This document shows positions 47,465-57,130 of a stretch of 64,000 nucleotides of DNA, in pieces. A program made the translations under genes and the position numbers. Origin of the DNA: Patescibacteria group bacterium. Lineage in GTDB: Bacteria; Patescibacteriota; Microgenomatia; UBA1406; GWC2-37-13. Position 1 is the first letter of the stretch, and each line of letters starts with the position of its first letter. The notes below the pieces were generated by a model. It made no database searches, was not told the DNA's origin, and saw only the letters and a program-made list of their open reading frames with translations. Where the stretch lies: NCBI GenBank assembly GCA_026004415.1, contig BPJC01000002.1, forward strand, positions 1 to 64,000. The letters are read 5' to 3'.

Positions 47465-48613
47465 TTATTCCTGAAGTTCAGCTAGTCTTAAACTTATAGT
47501 TATGGTTTTGCCATTTCTCCATATTTTTAGTGTTACTGTATCTCCTACTTTTTTCTTAAGTATCAACTGTGCCAGTGTTCTATCGTCTGTGTCTGTTAGC
47601 CTTTGTCCTTCAAACTCAGTGATTATATCTCCTGCTTTAATTCCTGCTTTAAATGCCGGCGAGTTTTCTTCTACTGATACTACAAAAGCTCCTTCTGGCA
47701 CTTCATTTAAGATAGCTGTTTGTTTGTCTATCATTTTGTATCTAACACCAATATATGGTCTTGCAAAGCTTCCTCCTCGTTCTTTAAACTGGGTTAATAG
47801 TTCTTTTACTACATTGATTGGTATGGCAAAGCCAATGTTTTGGCCGTTTGAGGCAACCGCTGTGTTAACTCCAATGACTTGACCTTTAGAGTTAAGCAGT
47901 GGTCCTCCTGAGTTGCCTGGATTTATTGCGGCATCGGTCTGGATTACATTATCTAGTCTTTCTACAAAACCTTCAAAAGGCGATCCTGCTGTAATTCCTC
48001 TGCCTAAACCTGATATGATTCCCGATGTAACTGTGTTTCTAAACTCTCCTAAAGGTGTGCCTATGGCAATAGCAAGTTGTCCCAGTTTAAGATTATTAGA
48101 GTCTCCTAGTTCTAGTGGTTTTAGGTTTTGGGCATCAATTTTTAGTATGGCTAGGTCATTTAATGGATCTCTGTATATATTTTTTACTTCATATTCTTTG
48201 TTGTCATTGGTAATGACAATGTATACAGCAGAGGTGTCAGAGACTACATGTTTGTTAGTTATTATAAGACCGTCTGCTGATACTATAAATCCGCTTCCTA
48301 TGTTTTGTGGAGTGTTGTCTTGTGGTATCTGTTGGAATGGAGAGAATGGATTGAATGGGTCAAAAACATATCCTTGAACTCCTCTGTTGGGTTTTATGCT
48401 TACTGTTACTACAGAGGGTAAAGATTTTTCTACAACATCTATAATAGTAGACTCTTCGCTTACTACCACTCTTTTTTCATTAATCTTAGTCTCGATTTTA
48501 GGCTGGTTGATATTAAGGTTTAGTTTGCCTTGTTGCGGTAGTATATTAAACATCTGCGCCAGCGGGTAAATTAAGGCTATAAGCAATGCAATAAGCAATA
48601 TGTTTTTTTTCAT
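47465..48613 (-). CDS. HtrA/DegP-like serine protease with PDZ domain
   Basis: 382 aa. N-terminal anchor (residues 4-25), then a trypsin-like domain with the triad His122 (TNKHVVSD), Asp153 (LNDLAILKID) and Ser235 (PGNSGGPL), followed by a PDZ domain (about 285-375). It is a membrane-tethered quality-control protease outside the cell membrane. Directly downstream of a CtpA-type protease, 17 nt away, giving a two-protease envelope operon with prfA at its end. Confidence 0.92.
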   Translation of the reverse strand: MKKNILLIALLIALIYPLAQMFNILPQQGKLNLNINQPKIETKINEKRVVVSEESTIIDVVEKSLPSVVTVSIKPNRGVQGYVFDPFNPFSPFQQIPQDNTPQNIGSGFIVSADGLIITNKHVVSDTSAVYIVITNDNKEYEVKNIYRDPLNDLAILKIDAQNLKPLELGDSNNLKLGQLAIAIGTPLGEFRNTVTSGIISGLGRGITAGSPFEGFVERLDNVIQTDAAINPGNSGGPLLNSKGQVIGVNTAVASNGQNIGFAIPINVVKELLTQFKERGGSFARPYIGVRYKMIDKQTAILNEVPEGAFVVSVEENSPAFKAGIKAGDIITEFEGQRLTDTDDRTLAQLILKKKVGDTVTLKIWRNGKTITISLRLAELQE

Positions 48614-48630
48614 AGTTAGTTATTATTCTA

Positions 48631-49923
48631 TCAATTTTTAAAAAGCTGTTCAACTGCCTTGTTTAGTTGTTCATCAACTGATTTTTGTTGTTCTTGATTG
48701 TTATCTTGCTCTTTATTGGCCGTAACTACTATATCAGGTGTTATGCCTGTGTCGTTAATCCATTTGCCATCTGGAAGTATCCATTTGGAAATAGTAATGT
48801 GCAGTCCTGCTGAGTTTGATAGGTCTATTGCTTGTTGCACCGATCCTTTACCAAATGTTTGTTCCCCTACTATCACTGCTTTTTTGTGATCTTGCAGAGC
48901 TCCTGCTAAAATCTCAGATGCTGATGCTGAGCCTTTGTTTACAAGTATAATCAGTTTTGTTCCATAAAGTCTGCCATTTCTTTTGCTGATATACTCAATA
49001 GGATCTTTGTTTACAAACTCTTGTTTTACTATTAAATCTCCTTTTTTCAAAAAGTCTTCTGCTAAATAAATTGAGCTGTTGAGTAACCCTCCTGGGTTGT
49101 TTCTCAAATCCAAAACAATGCCTGAGATGCTGTTTGATTTGATCTTGGCAAGAACATCTTCAACTGTTTTATCCCATTCTTGATTGGTCTCTGTACCAAA
49201 TTGAATTATTTTTATATAAGCAAAGTTCTTGCTATTATTTAAGCCAAATTCATTGCTGTTTTTAACTTGAAACTCTATAGATGGTATTTTGATTTCATCT
49301 CTTATTATTGGTATATCTATTTCTTTATCGTCTCTGTACACAGTCAAAACCACTTTTGATCCTTTTTCGCCTCGTATTTTTGATACAGCCTGTGTTAGTG
49401 TCCAACCAGCTGTTGATTGGCCATCTACCTTTGTTATTATATCTCCTGTTTTAATACCAGATCTTTCAGCTGGAGAGTTTTTCAGTGGAGATATTATTAC
49501 TATTTGATCGTTTTTCATACCTAGTTGGGCTCCTATCCCTTCAAATTTACCTTCTAAATCTAGTTTGCTTTCTTTATTTTCCTCTGGTGTTAAGAAAAAG
49601 GTATAGGGGTCTCCCAGCGAGGCTACCATTCCTTTTATTGCTCCATAATACATTTTCTGCGGGTCTATTTTGCTTTTGTCTATATAGAGGTTTTCAACTG
49701 CGTTCCAAGCTTCCCAAAATAATGAGAAATCAATATTTTCTTTTGGTTTGTTTGTTATATTGTTTGAGTCTGTTATTAAGTTTAATTTTTCTGTTATTGG
49801 GTTGGTTTGTTTTTTAGACCTAATTTCACCGGTCTTGTACCCAGCTAGAAAGATAAGGCCTAAAAAGCTAAAGACTAATAAAAAATTTGCGATTTTTGTT
49901 ATTAGTTTATTTGTTGTAGTCAT
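48631..49923 (-). CDS. C-terminal processing peptidase (S41, CtpA-type)
   Basis: 430 aa. An N-terminal helix (residues 10-30) is followed by a PDZ domain (about 105-180, GIGAQLGMKNDQIVI) and the S41 catalytic core: LRNNPGGLL, KGSASASEILAGALQDH (nucleophile Ser near 335) and GEQTFGKGSVQQ (Lys near 360). It trims C-termini of exported proteins. The gene overlaps the upstream gene by 17 nt and precedes htrA. Confidence 0.92.
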   Translation of the reverse strand: MTTTNKLITKIANFLLVFSFLGLIFLAGYKTGEIRSKKQTNPITEKLNLITDSNNITNKPKENIDFSLFWEAWNAVENLYIDKSKIDPQKMYYGAIKGMVASLGDPYTFFLTPEENKESKLDLEGKFEGIGAQLGMKNDQIVIISPLKNSPAERSGIKTGDIITKVDGQSTAGWTLTQAVSKIRGEKGSKVVLTVYRDDKEIDIPIIRDEIKIPSIEFQVKNSNEFGLNNSKNFAYIKIIQFGTETNQEWDKTVEDVLAKIKSNSISGIVLDLRNNPGGLLNSSIYLAEDFLKKGDLIVKQEFVNKDPIEYISKRNGRLYGTKLIILVNKGSASASEILAGALQDHKKAVIVGEQTFGKGSVQQAIDLSNSAGLHITISKWILPDGKWINDTGITPDIVVTANKEQDNNQEQQKSVDEQLNKAVEQLFKN

Positions 49924-50629
49924 TGTATAAATATAATTTGTTTGCTTCAGGGTCTACTAATATTAGGTTCCTTTTATCTGTTTCTATTTTTTCAAGATCT
50001 TTAATTTTTGAGACAACTATATATTTTACACCTGAATTAGGTTTTTTGGTAGTAATGATTAATTTTGTTTTTAGAGCAAGCAGTTTTGCTTCAAGGTAAG
50101 GGTTGATTTTTTTTATGAATACAGCTTTGTTGGCTACAGTATCAGACTTAATTTGATCTAATCTGGTTATTATGCTTAATTTATTGCCTGATAATTGTGA
50201 GATATTGGTAGAGTTAATCTCAATTGAGTAACAGTCTTTAAGCTCAATTTCCAGCAGGTCCTTTGATATGTTAATTATTTTGCCTGATATGTTTTTAAAA
50301 CCAGATGAATCTTCTGTTTCTGTCTCTAATGTTATATCTCCTGTATCATGATGAATCTCTATAATTTTGCCAGTATATTCTGATCGTATTTTTTTATGTG
50401 ACAGAAAGGATTTTTTCTCTGCCAATATCTCTCCTTCTGAGACTTTTTCGTCAATAAGTTTTTTGAGATAGTCATAAATTTTTATAGGTTTTATGTTAAG
50501 TTGCTTGGCAATAGGTATGACAATATTTTTCTTATGGGTCAGTTTAAATAATTGTTTGTCAAAGTTTACAATATCATTTATGTTTATATTTAGTTTTTGT
50601 TTACTAGGTATTTTAATTTTTACAATCAT
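49907..50629 (-). CDS. Hypothetical protein with a barrel-sandwich-like segment
   Basis: 240 aa, cytoplasmic, Ile/Lys-rich. The central piece SEGEILAEKKSFLSHKKIRS then SEYTGKIIEIHHDTGDITLE resembles the hammerhead/lipoyl-like fold found in several membrane-envelope and RNA polymerase-associated proteins, but lacks the Lys for lipoylation. No family named. It leads the ctpA-htrA-prfA operon from a -10 6 nt before its ATG. Confidence 0.5.
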   Translation of the reverse strand: MIVKIKIPSKQKLNININDIVNFDKQLFKLTHKKNIVIPIAKQLNIKPIKIYDYLKKLIDEKVSEGEILAEKKSFLSHKKIRSEYTGKIIEIHHDTGDITLETETEDSSGFKNISGKIINISKDLLEIELKDCYSIEINSTNISQLSGNKLSIITRLDQIKSDTVANKAVFIKKINPYLEAKLLALKTKLIITTKKPNSGVKYIVVSKIKDLEKIETDKRNLILVDPEANKLYLYNDYNK

Positions 50630-50635
50630 AGTTGT

Positions 50636-50641
50636 ATTATA
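50636..50641 (-). promoter_or_regulatory. -10 box for the ctpA-htrA-prfA operon, leaderless
   Basis: TATAAT on the minus strand ends 6 nt before the ATG at 50629. Confidence 0.5.
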
Positions 50642-50670
50642 TAAAATCTTGAGTTTTTGAATAGTTGTTT

Positions 50671-52803
50671 TCAGTAAGTGACTTGAATAGATTTCGTAAG
50701 TTTTTGTCCAAACAGAGTAAATCCTTGCTGTTTCATTTGCAAAGTTAGGTTATAAGTACCAGGCGTTCTAGGAGCTGTAATATAAAATACAAAGCTCTTT
50801 TCTTGTTGTGGATAAATTACTTCATAACTATTAAGGTTAGGGTCAGTTGTTCTCCAAAGATCTTGTTCTTTTATGTCTAGTTTGTACCAACCATGTTGGT
50901 TGTATGTTAATGTTTGTCTTGTCCAAACAGCTCCTCCAGTGTTTTTGATCTTTATGTTTACCATATATCTTTGGTTAACTTTTAAGTTGTTGGGTAGGTT
51001 GTGTGATACTATGGTTGCTCCTCTGCCGTAGATATTGCCTGCTCTAAGTGGATCTATTTTTTCAGAAGGAGGTAGAGTGGCTGGTCTAAACTTTACTCCT
51101 GTTAAGTTCTGGGATAAAATTTTTAGATATTTGTAAGGATCAGTGCTTGTATCATCAGCCCATTTTACTGCAGGTTCTATTGTTTTTCCTTCTTGATACT
51201 CTGCTTGGCTTACAAAAGCGGCTATTGGCTTTGGGTTAACATTTAAAAATACATCTATGGCTTCTTTAAATCTATCTCCGTTTTTTCTAGTTAGTTTAAT
51301 TCCAGGTGTTCTGCTGTAGTTCTCATTATTAAATCCGGGCATTATTGATATAAAGTAACCCATTGACTGTTGTTGTAAAGTTTGAGACCATTGTGAAAAA
51401 AATTTAATCTTTTCATTTATGTTTTTGTCTGCTATTGTGTCTGATATGCCGTACCCATCTTGGAAGGCTTTGATTTTGGTGTTTTTAAACTTTACATAAT
51501 CATAAAAATTACTAACATAACCTATCCAAAAAACCTCTTGACCTAATGATTTTTCTACCTGTTGTAGGGCTGAGTCGAGTTCTGGTATTCTGTTGTATTT
51601 TACATATAAATCAAGTTGAGGTAGAAAATAAACCATTTTATCTGCAATTCTTAAGTAGCTGGGTTCATTTTTAAAGGTAGTTAGAACTGCAACAGCGTGT
51701 TTTATTAAACGGTTAGTATCTGGAGGATAGTTTTGGTTCCAGTTGTATGTCATCTCATCGGTTATATAAAACTTAAAGTCTCTTTGTCTCATTAAGGGTA
51801 TTAATAGGTTGATTAGTGTTTTCCAACCAGGATAGTAAAAGTTGTCTGCTGGAAAGGGTCTGTATTGAGGCAAAGCGTCTGACCAAAAAGCAATGTCCCA
51901 AACATTAATTCCTGCATTTATCTGTGTGTCTAACTGCCATTTTAATACATCTATGTTTGAGTCGTCGTATATGCCTATGTAAGGGTAGGTTATGCCGTCT
52001 CCTGTGCCTATATCTCTTCTGTATGGTTGGTTTGGCAGTGTCCTTTGTGGATCTGCAGTTCCTCCTCTGCCTAAACATTTTTGGCAATCGCTCCAGCCTT
52101 GAAAGTCTCCAGTAGTGTATTTGCCAGACCAATGAGTTCCTGCTGGTATATTATGATAAAGATATTTGTGCCCAATTATCAATGGTCTGTTTTTGAGAAT
52201 TAAATTATCAAACTGGTATTGAAAATTGCCTTGATCATTTTTGATATAAACTTGCAGTCTTAGGCCATTATGATTGGGTTTTTTAATTTCAAAATCTAAG
52301 TTGATTCTTTTCCAGTTTAAAGAACCTGTAACATTTCCAGTGCTAAAAACTTCTTGTTCTCCACCTTTTGTCCAGACTACAAACTCAATTGTTCCGTTTT
52401 GCGGTGACCTAAAAAAAATACTTGCCCTGTACCTTTGTCCAGGAATAAGATTTAGATTTAGATCATAAGCTAATGTTTTTTCATCACCAAAATCGCTTGG
52501 ACAACTTTTGTCTGGACATAATGCTGTATCTAACCAGTATTCTCCTTCATAGGAACCAGGATAAATGTTTTTGGTATAGACTGCTCTATTGATTCTGCCA
52601 AATCTCCAGTTGTTGGTGTTGTTGTTTTCAAATCCTTCATAAACAATAGTTAAAGGATGATTCGCTTCTGATGAAGGTTCTGCTTTTGAGGGAGAAATTT
52701 CAGGTTTTTGGTTGTTTTGGAAGTTTTTGTAAAGCAAAAAAATAATAGCCGTCGTTGACAGTATAAATATTATTGCAAGTATAAATTTTACTTTGGTGTT
52801 CAT
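50671..52803 (-). CDS. GH99-like secreted glycosidase with an NBR1-like Ig domain
   Basis: 710 aa. A signal anchor (residues 5-25) is followed by a CBM-like jelly-roll (about 50-205, YEGFENNNTNNWRFGR onward), a catalytic-type domain (about 215-590: YPYIGIYDDSNIDVLKWQLD, NVWDIAFWSDA) resembling glycoside hydrolase family 99/71 endo-mannosidase-like barrels, and a C-terminal Ig-like domain (VNIKIKNTGGAVWT, YITAPRTPGTYNL) of the NBR1 type. It is predicted to bind and cut surface or environmental polysaccharide. Catalytic Glu residues were not resolved. Confidence 0.65.
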   Translation of the reverse strand: MNTKVKFILAIIFILSTTAIIFLLYKNFQNNQKPEISPSKAEPSSEANHPLTIVYEGFENNNTNNWRFGRINRAVYTKNIYPGSYEGEYWLDTALCPDKSCPSDFGDEKTLAYDLNLNLIPGQRYRASIFFRSPQNGTIEFVVWTKGGEQEVFSTGNVTGSLNWKRINLDFEIKKPNHNGLRLQVYIKNDQGNFQYQFDNLILKNRPLIIGHKYLYHNIPAGTHWSGKYTTGDFQGWSDCQKCLGRGGTADPQRTLPNQPYRRDIGTGDGITYPYIGIYDDSNIDVLKWQLDTQINAGINVWDIAFWSDALPQYRPFPADNFYYPGWKTLINLLIPLMRQRDFKFYITDEMTYNWNQNYPPDTNRLIKHAVAVLTTFKNEPSYLRIADKMVYFLPQLDLYVKYNRIPELDSALQQVEKSLGQEVFWIGYVSNFYDYVKFKNTKIKAFQDGYGISDTIADKNINEKIKFFSQWSQTLQQQSMGYFISIMPGFNNENYSRTPGIKLTRKNGDRFKEAIDVFLNVNPKPIAAFVSQAEYQEGKTIEPAVKWADDTSTDPYKYLKILSQNLTGVKFRPATLPPSEKIDPLRAGNIYGRGATIVSHNLPNNLKVNQRYMVNIKIKNTGGAVWTRQTLTYNQHGWYKLDIKEQDLWRTTDPNLNSYEVIYPQQEKSFVFYITAPRTPGTYNLTLQMKQQGFTLFGQKLTKSIQVTY

Positions 52804-52860
52804 TTAACCTTTTTTTATTCTACACCAAAAAAAATATTAAAATATTTGTGAATTTTTGTC

Positions 52861-53064
52861 TTACTTTTTTTGATAATGAGTATATGGTATAAGAGCAAGG
52901 TACCTGGCGTATTTTATCTGTTTAGATAATTTTCTTTGGTGTTTAGCACAAACTCCAGTAATTTTTCTAGATAGTATTTTTTTGCGAGCTGATATAAACT
53001 TTTTGATATTGTCTACATCCTTATAATCTGGTTCTACTTTATATTGACAAAAAAAACATTCCAT
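52861..53064 (-). CDS. rpsR: 30S ribosomal protein bS18
   Basis: 67 aa. An N-terminal CFFCQY and later VCAKHQR give a C-x-x-C ... C-x-x-H zinc site, followed by the basic helix [19 protein letters not shown] that binds 16S rRNA with bS6. Third gene of the classic rpsF-ssb-rpsR operon. Confidence 0.95.
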   Translation of the reverse strand: MECFFCQYKVEPDYKDVDNIKKFISARKKILSRKITGVCAKHQRKLSKQIKYARYLALIPYTHYQKK

Positions 53065-53100
53065 AGTTTGTCTTTAGTTTATGTTTTTAACAGATAATTT

Positions 53101-53574
53101 TTAAAAAGGAATATCATCATCTATTTCAATTTCCTTTTGATCTTCTTGACCTGCATCTTGTTTATTTTGATCTTCAGTCTGTTGTGATTGCTCTTTTTCT
53201 TGAGTCTTTTTGTCTTCGTTATCTGAGTCTCTGGAAGCTTTTGAATCACAAGCTATAAAATCATCCATAATTATTTCTGTAACTTGTTTTTCAACTCCGT
53301 CTTTGTCTTGATAGCTTCTGTAGGTAATTCTGCCTTCAACATAAACCCTTTGTCCTTTTTTAAGAATCTGAGCGCAGAGTTCTGCTACCTTGTTCCAAGC
53401 TACTATGCGATGAAACTGAGTTTCTTCTTTTTTTTCGCCGTCAGATGTTGTCCAACTGCGATTGGTTGCTAAACCAAAACTGCAAACTGGAGTTCCTTGA
53501 GGTGTATATCTTAACTCAGGATCTCTGGTTAAATTTCCCATTAAGGTTACTCTGTTTAAAGATCTATTTGCCAT
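53101..53574 (-). CDS. ssb: Single-stranded DNA-binding protein
   Basis: 157 aa. The OB-fold begins RVTLMGNLTRDPELRYTPQG and includes FHRIVAWNKVAELCAQILKK. A Gln/Asp-rich disordered linker ends in the acidic tip DDDIPF, which recruits repair partners such as RecG and PriA in other bacteria. Lies between bS6 and bS18, as is usual. Confidence 0.96.
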   Translation of the reverse strand: MANRSLNRVTLMGNLTRDPELRYTPQGTPVCSFGLATNRSWTTSDGEKKEETQFHRIVAWNKVAELCAQILKKGQRVYVEGRITYRSYQDKDGVEKQVTEIIMDDFIACDSKASRDSDNEDKKTQEKEQSQQTEDQNKQDAGQEDQKEIEIDDDIPF

Positions 53575-53580
53575 ATTCTT

Positions 53581-53847
53581 TTAGTTTTCAATTTTTAACA
53601 ATAAATATCTAATGATTTTGTCATTATATCCTAATTTGGTTTTAAAATCAGCTATGTTTTCTGCTGGCATAACAATATTGTAAGTAAAGTAAAAGGCTTT
53701 ACTATGTTTTTTTATCCTATAAGCTAAAGCTCTTTCTCCCCATTTGGTTTCATTTATTATTTTTGCTTTTGCTGATTTAAGCAGTTTGTCCATTTCTTCT
53801 TTATCTTTCTCGTTTGCTGTGAGAAAGGTCAGTTCATAGTTGCTCAT
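53581..53847 (-). CDS. rpsF: 30S ribosomal protein bS6
   Basis: 88 aa, YELTFLTANEKDKEEM and TKWGERALAYRIKKHSKAFY, the standard bS6 RRM-like fold. It leads the operon and its -10 (TATACT, 53856-53861) ends 8 nt before the ATG, without a Shine-Dalgarno. Confidence 0.93.
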   Translation of the reverse strand: MSNYELTFLTANEKDKEEMDKLLKSAKAKIINETKWGERALAYRIKKHSKAFYFTYNIVMPAENIADFKTKLGYNDKIIRYLLLKIEN

Positions 53848-53855
53848 ATGTTTAC

Positions 53856-53863
53856 AGTATAAT
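53856..53863. promoter_or_regulatory. Overlapping divergent -10 boxes (rpsF / GT39-like gene)
   Basis: TATACT (53856-53861) on the minus strand serves rpsF and TATAAT (53858-53863) on the plus strand serves the glycosyltransferase. They share four bases, so the two polymerases cannot bind at once. Start codons are 22 bp apart. Confidence 0.6.
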
Positions 53864-53869
53864 AATACA

Positions 53870-55561
53870 ATGAGTTTAAAAAATCAACAGAAGATTAAAT
53901 CTTTGTTTATATTTTTAAGCATTTTGTCTTTGTTGTTTGTCACCAGATTTTATAACTTGAGTTGGGGTCTGCCGTTTCCTTTTCATCCAGATGAACGGAA
54001 TATGGCAGATGCTTTGTTAAAGTTAAGTTGTGCTAATCTGTCTGAGTGTTTTGCTCCTGATTTTTATGCGTATGGGCAAACCACAATCTATTTAGGTTAT
54101 ATGATTAAAACATTGTTAAGTTATTGGTTGGTTGTTAGTGATTGGGTTTTAGCCTTTTTAAGTTTAAGGCTTATCTCTGCTTTATCTTCAATAGCTGTTG
54201 TGTTTTTGGTTGTCAAGATCTTTAGATTAGTTATAAGTAAAGATAATTTTTCTGTTGATTTTTATTTATTTCTTATGTTAATCTTTTCTCCAGTTCTTAT
54301 TCAGTTTAGCCATTTTGGTACTACTGAAGCTGTTTTATCTTTTTTATTTGTTTTGCTAATTTATACTGCTTGTTTGTTTTTAGATGATAAAATTGGGATC
54401 AAAAAATATGTTTTTGTTTCATCATTAGTTTTTGGCATTGCTTCTGCAATAAAGTTAAGTTCTGTTTTGTTTGCATTTGTTGTTGTTTTATCTTTGTTTA
54501 TTTTTAGTTTGCAAAGAAAAAACGAGTTAAATTTTGTTTTGCAAAATTTGTTTTATTTTGGGGCCTTGAGTATAGTATTTTATTTTTTAGCTTCTCCCTA
54601 TAATCTTTTTAAGTTTAATTTGTTTTTGTCCTCTATGCATTATGAGTCTTCTGTAGCTTTAGGAAGCCTTAAAGTTTTTTATACGCAACAGTTTGACGGT
54701 AGTGTTCCTGTTTTGTTTCAGTTTTTGTTAATTTTTCCTTACGCCTTGGGTATTGCCTCTCCTATTTTTTTTGTTAAAGGTTATTTGAGTATCTTATCAG
54801 AGCGAAATTTAAAGATTATTTTAATTAAGTTAAGCGTGTTGTTTGTCTTTTTAGTAAATAGTTTCATTTACGCCAAATGGACGAGGTTTTTAGCACCTAT
54901 TTACCCTTTGGTTATTTTAATTGTTTATTTAGAGTTAATAAAGTTAAAAAATCGTTTGTTGTTTTTTAGCATAGTTTTTTTGTTCATCAGTCAAGGCATT
55001 TTGTTTTTTAGTCTTTATTTGAAACCAGATATTAGGTTGTTGGCAACAAACTGGTTGGTTGATAATATTCCAGCTGGCGCTGTGGTGGCTCAGGAGTCTG
55101 GTAATGTTGTTGATCTTCCTTTGGTTTCGTACCGAAATCCAAATATTAAAAGATTGAGTTTAAACCTGTATGAAGCTGATTTTAATCCAGAGGTAGCCCA
55201 AGAGGTTTTATCCTATTTAGAAGAAGCTGACTATGTTATACTGCCTTCGCGCAGAGTGTTTGCTAATTTTAGCTGTTTTTATCCAGAGTGGCATAGTAAT
55301 TTGTTTTACAGATTGGTTTATTTTATTTACAGGATCGCTGTCTTTAATAAGACTTGCTCTGATTTAAAGAGTTCTTTTCCTGTTATAACAAAGTATTATC
55401 AGGAACTTGCTAATCCAGAAAAGTTTCAACTTTACGCTGAGTTTGCGCCTTTTAGATTTTCTGTTTCTAACAAAAGAATTTTTTATGATGAGTTGGCTGA
55501 GGAGACATTCTCTGTTTTTGACCATCCTATAATCAGAGTTTATAAAAGAGTGTCAAAATAA
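53870..55561 (+). CDS. GT-C membrane glycosyltransferase (ArnT/GT39-like)
   Basis: 563 aa from the ATG at 53870 (chosen over an upstream start because of the -10 position). About 11 membrane helices. The first outer loop has WGLPFPFHPDERNMADALLK, with the catalytic acidic motif (Asp-Glu) found in PMT/ArnT enzymes. The final 130 residues form a periplasmic-type domain. It is predicted to move sugars from polyprenyl phosphate to a surface acceptor. Confidence 0.8.
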   Translation: MSLKNQQKIKSLFIFLSILSLLFVTRFYNLSWGLPFPFHPDERNMADALLKLSCANLSECFAPDFYAYGQTTIYLGYMIKTLLSYWLVVSDWVLAFLSLRLISALSSIAVVFLVVKIFRLVISKDNFSVDFYLFLMLIFSPVLIQFSHFGTTEAVLSFLFVLLIYTACLFLDDKIGIKKYVFVSSLVFGIASAIKLSSVLFAFVVVLSLFIFSLQRKNELNFVLQNLFYFGALSIVFYFLASPYNLFKFNLFLSSMHYESSVALGSLKVFYTQQFDGSVPVLFQFLLIFPYALGIASPIFFVKGYLSILSERNLKIILIKLSVLFVFLVNSFIYAKWTRFLAPIYPLVILIVYLELIKLKNRLLFFSIVFLFISQGILFFSLYLKPDIRLLATNWLVDNIPAGAVVAQESGNVVDLPLVSYRNPNIKRLSLNLYEADFNPEVAQEVLSYLEEADYVILPSRRVFANFSCFYPEWHSNLFYRLVYFIYRIAVFNKTCSDLKSSFPVITKYYQELANPEKFQLYAEFAPFRFSVSNKRIFYDELAEETFSVFDHPIIRVYKRVSK

Positions 55562-55570
55562 GTCGTTGGT

Positions 55571-56998
55571 TTAGTTTTTAGACAAAACTACAGTTCCCTG
55601 TTTGGTGTCTTTTAATTCAAAACCTTTTTGATTTATAATGTTTCTAATCTCATCTGCTTTTTGAAAGTTTCTTTTTTTCTTTAGCTCCTCTCTTTCCCTG
55701 ATTAGTTTTTTCAGTTCCGCGGTTATGTTTACAGTTTTTATAGTATCCAGTTTTAAACCTAATATTTGATCTAATTTCAGTATTTGTTTTAGTTTTACCA
55801 AAGGGTGAATATCTTCTCTTGCAATAAACCTCCAAAACTCTGCTAATGCTTGAGGTGTGTTTAAGTCTTCTGTCAAGCAGTCTATAAACTTTTGTTCAAA
55901 TTCTTTTGCTAACCTGTAGTTTTTTTCTTTAGGTTTTTCTAGTCTGAGGTATTTATTTAAAAATTTAAGTTCTTCAATTTTTTTTTGCAGTGATTTAAAT
56001 GAGTTTTCTGTTGCTTGTAGCGCTTTAAAAGTGAAGTTAAATTGCTGTCTGTAATGTCCAGATAAGAAATGAAGTCTTAAAGCTAAAGGACTAAATCCTT
56101 TGGCTTTTATGTCATCTATAGTATAAAAGTTTTGCTTTGATTTGCTCATTTTTTCACCTTCAATTAAAAGAAAAGCATTATGTAACCAGTATCTCACAAA
56201 TAGTTTGCCTGTTGCAGACTCAGATTGAGCTATCTCATTTTCGTGATGAACCGGTATGTGATCTTCTCCTCCGGTATGAATATCAATAGTTTCTCCAAGA
56301 TAATGCATACTCATAGCTGAACACTCTATGTGCCAGCCAGGAAAACCATCGCCCCATGGAGAGTTCCAGTGCATTGTGTGGTTGGCAAATCTTCCTGTTC
56401 TTTTGAACCAAAGAGCAAAGTCTGCAGGGTGTTTTTTTTCCGGATCTAAAACAACTTCTTCTCTAACTGCAGTTAGTTTGTCTTTTAAAGATTGTCCTGA
56501 AAGTTTGCCGTAATTTTTAAATTTGGTTACATTAAAGTATACTGCTTGTGATGTTTCATAGGTATAGCCTTTTTCTTCCAATTTCTTTATTAGATTGATC
56601 ATTTGTTGGATATGTTCTGTGGCTTTGCAGATAATGTTTGGTTTTTTTATATTCACTTCATCTATTGTGTAAAAAAAGTAATCTGTAAAGTATTGTGCCA
56701 CCTCCCAAACTGTTTTCTTATGCTTTTTTGCTCCTTTTTCTAATTTATCTTCTCCTGAGTCTGCATCGTCTGTGAGATGTCCTACATCTGTTATGTTCAT
56801 AGTATGAATGACTTTGTAACCAAGATACTCTAGTGTTCTTTTTAAGATATCATTGTTTATATATGTTCTTATGTGTCCTAAATGCGTATAGTCATAGACT
56901 GTTGGGCCGCAGGTATATAATGTTATTTGTTTGTCTTTTAAAGGATTAATCTCTTCTATTTTTTTTGTTAATGTGTTGTAAATTTTTAGTTTTTTCAT
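55571..56998 (-). CDS. cysS: Cysteinyl-tRNA synthetase
   Basis: 475 aa from the ATG at 56996-56998; a longer reading would run into tRNA-Pro. YTCGPTVYDYTHLGHIR contains the class I HIGH-type motif and the zinc Cys28, and the KMSKS loop is EGEKMSKSKQN. The zinc site is completed by WHIECSAMSM and the downstream GGEDHIPVHHENE. Full length. Preceded by tRNA-Pro 10 nt upstream. Confidence 0.96.
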   Translation of the reverse strand: MKKLKIYNTLTKKIEEINPLKDKQITLYTCGPTVYDYTHLGHIRTYINNDILKRTLEYLGYKVIHTMNITDVGHLTDDADSGEDKLEKGAKKHKKTVWEVAQYFTDYFFYTIDEVNIKKPNIICKATEHIQQMINLIKKLEEKGYTYETSQAVYFNVTKFKNYGKLSGQSLKDKLTAVREEVVLDPEKKHPADFALWFKRTGRFANHTMHWNSPWGDGFPGWHIECSAMSMHYLGETIDIHTGGEDHIPVHHENEIAQSESATGKLFVRYWLHNAFLLIEGEKMSKSKQNFYTIDDIKAKGFSPLALRLHFLSGHYRQQFNFTFKALQATENSFKSLQKKIEELKFLNKYLRLEKPKEKNYRLAKEFEQKFIDCLTEDLNTPQALAEFWRFIAREDIHPLVKLKQILKLDQILGLKLDTIKTVNITAELKKLIREREELKKKRNFQKADEIRNIINQKGFELKDTKQGTVVLSKN

Positions 56999-57007
56999 AA
57001 CTATTAG

Positions 57008-57082
57008 TCGGGGATGGCGGACTTGAACCGCCGACCTCTGCGTCCCGAACACAGCGCTCTAAGCCTTCTGAGCTAATCCCCG
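57008..57082 (-). tRNA. tRNA-Pro (anticodon CGG)
   Basis: The minus strand folds to a complete cloverleaf. The acceptor pair is CGGGGAT/ATCCCCG, the anticodon stem CTGTG/CGCAG encloses loop TTCGGGA (anticodon CGG), the T-arm has GGTTCAAGTCC, and the discriminator is A. CCA is not encoded. Confidence 0.93.
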
Positions 57083-57130
57083 TTGTGCTTTTATTTTACC
57101 AGATTATGTTTATTAGAGCTGTTATTTAGG

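Noticed and set aside
47465-49923. Long open frames opposite htrA and ctpA
   Set aside because: They are antisense shadows of well-supported protease genes.
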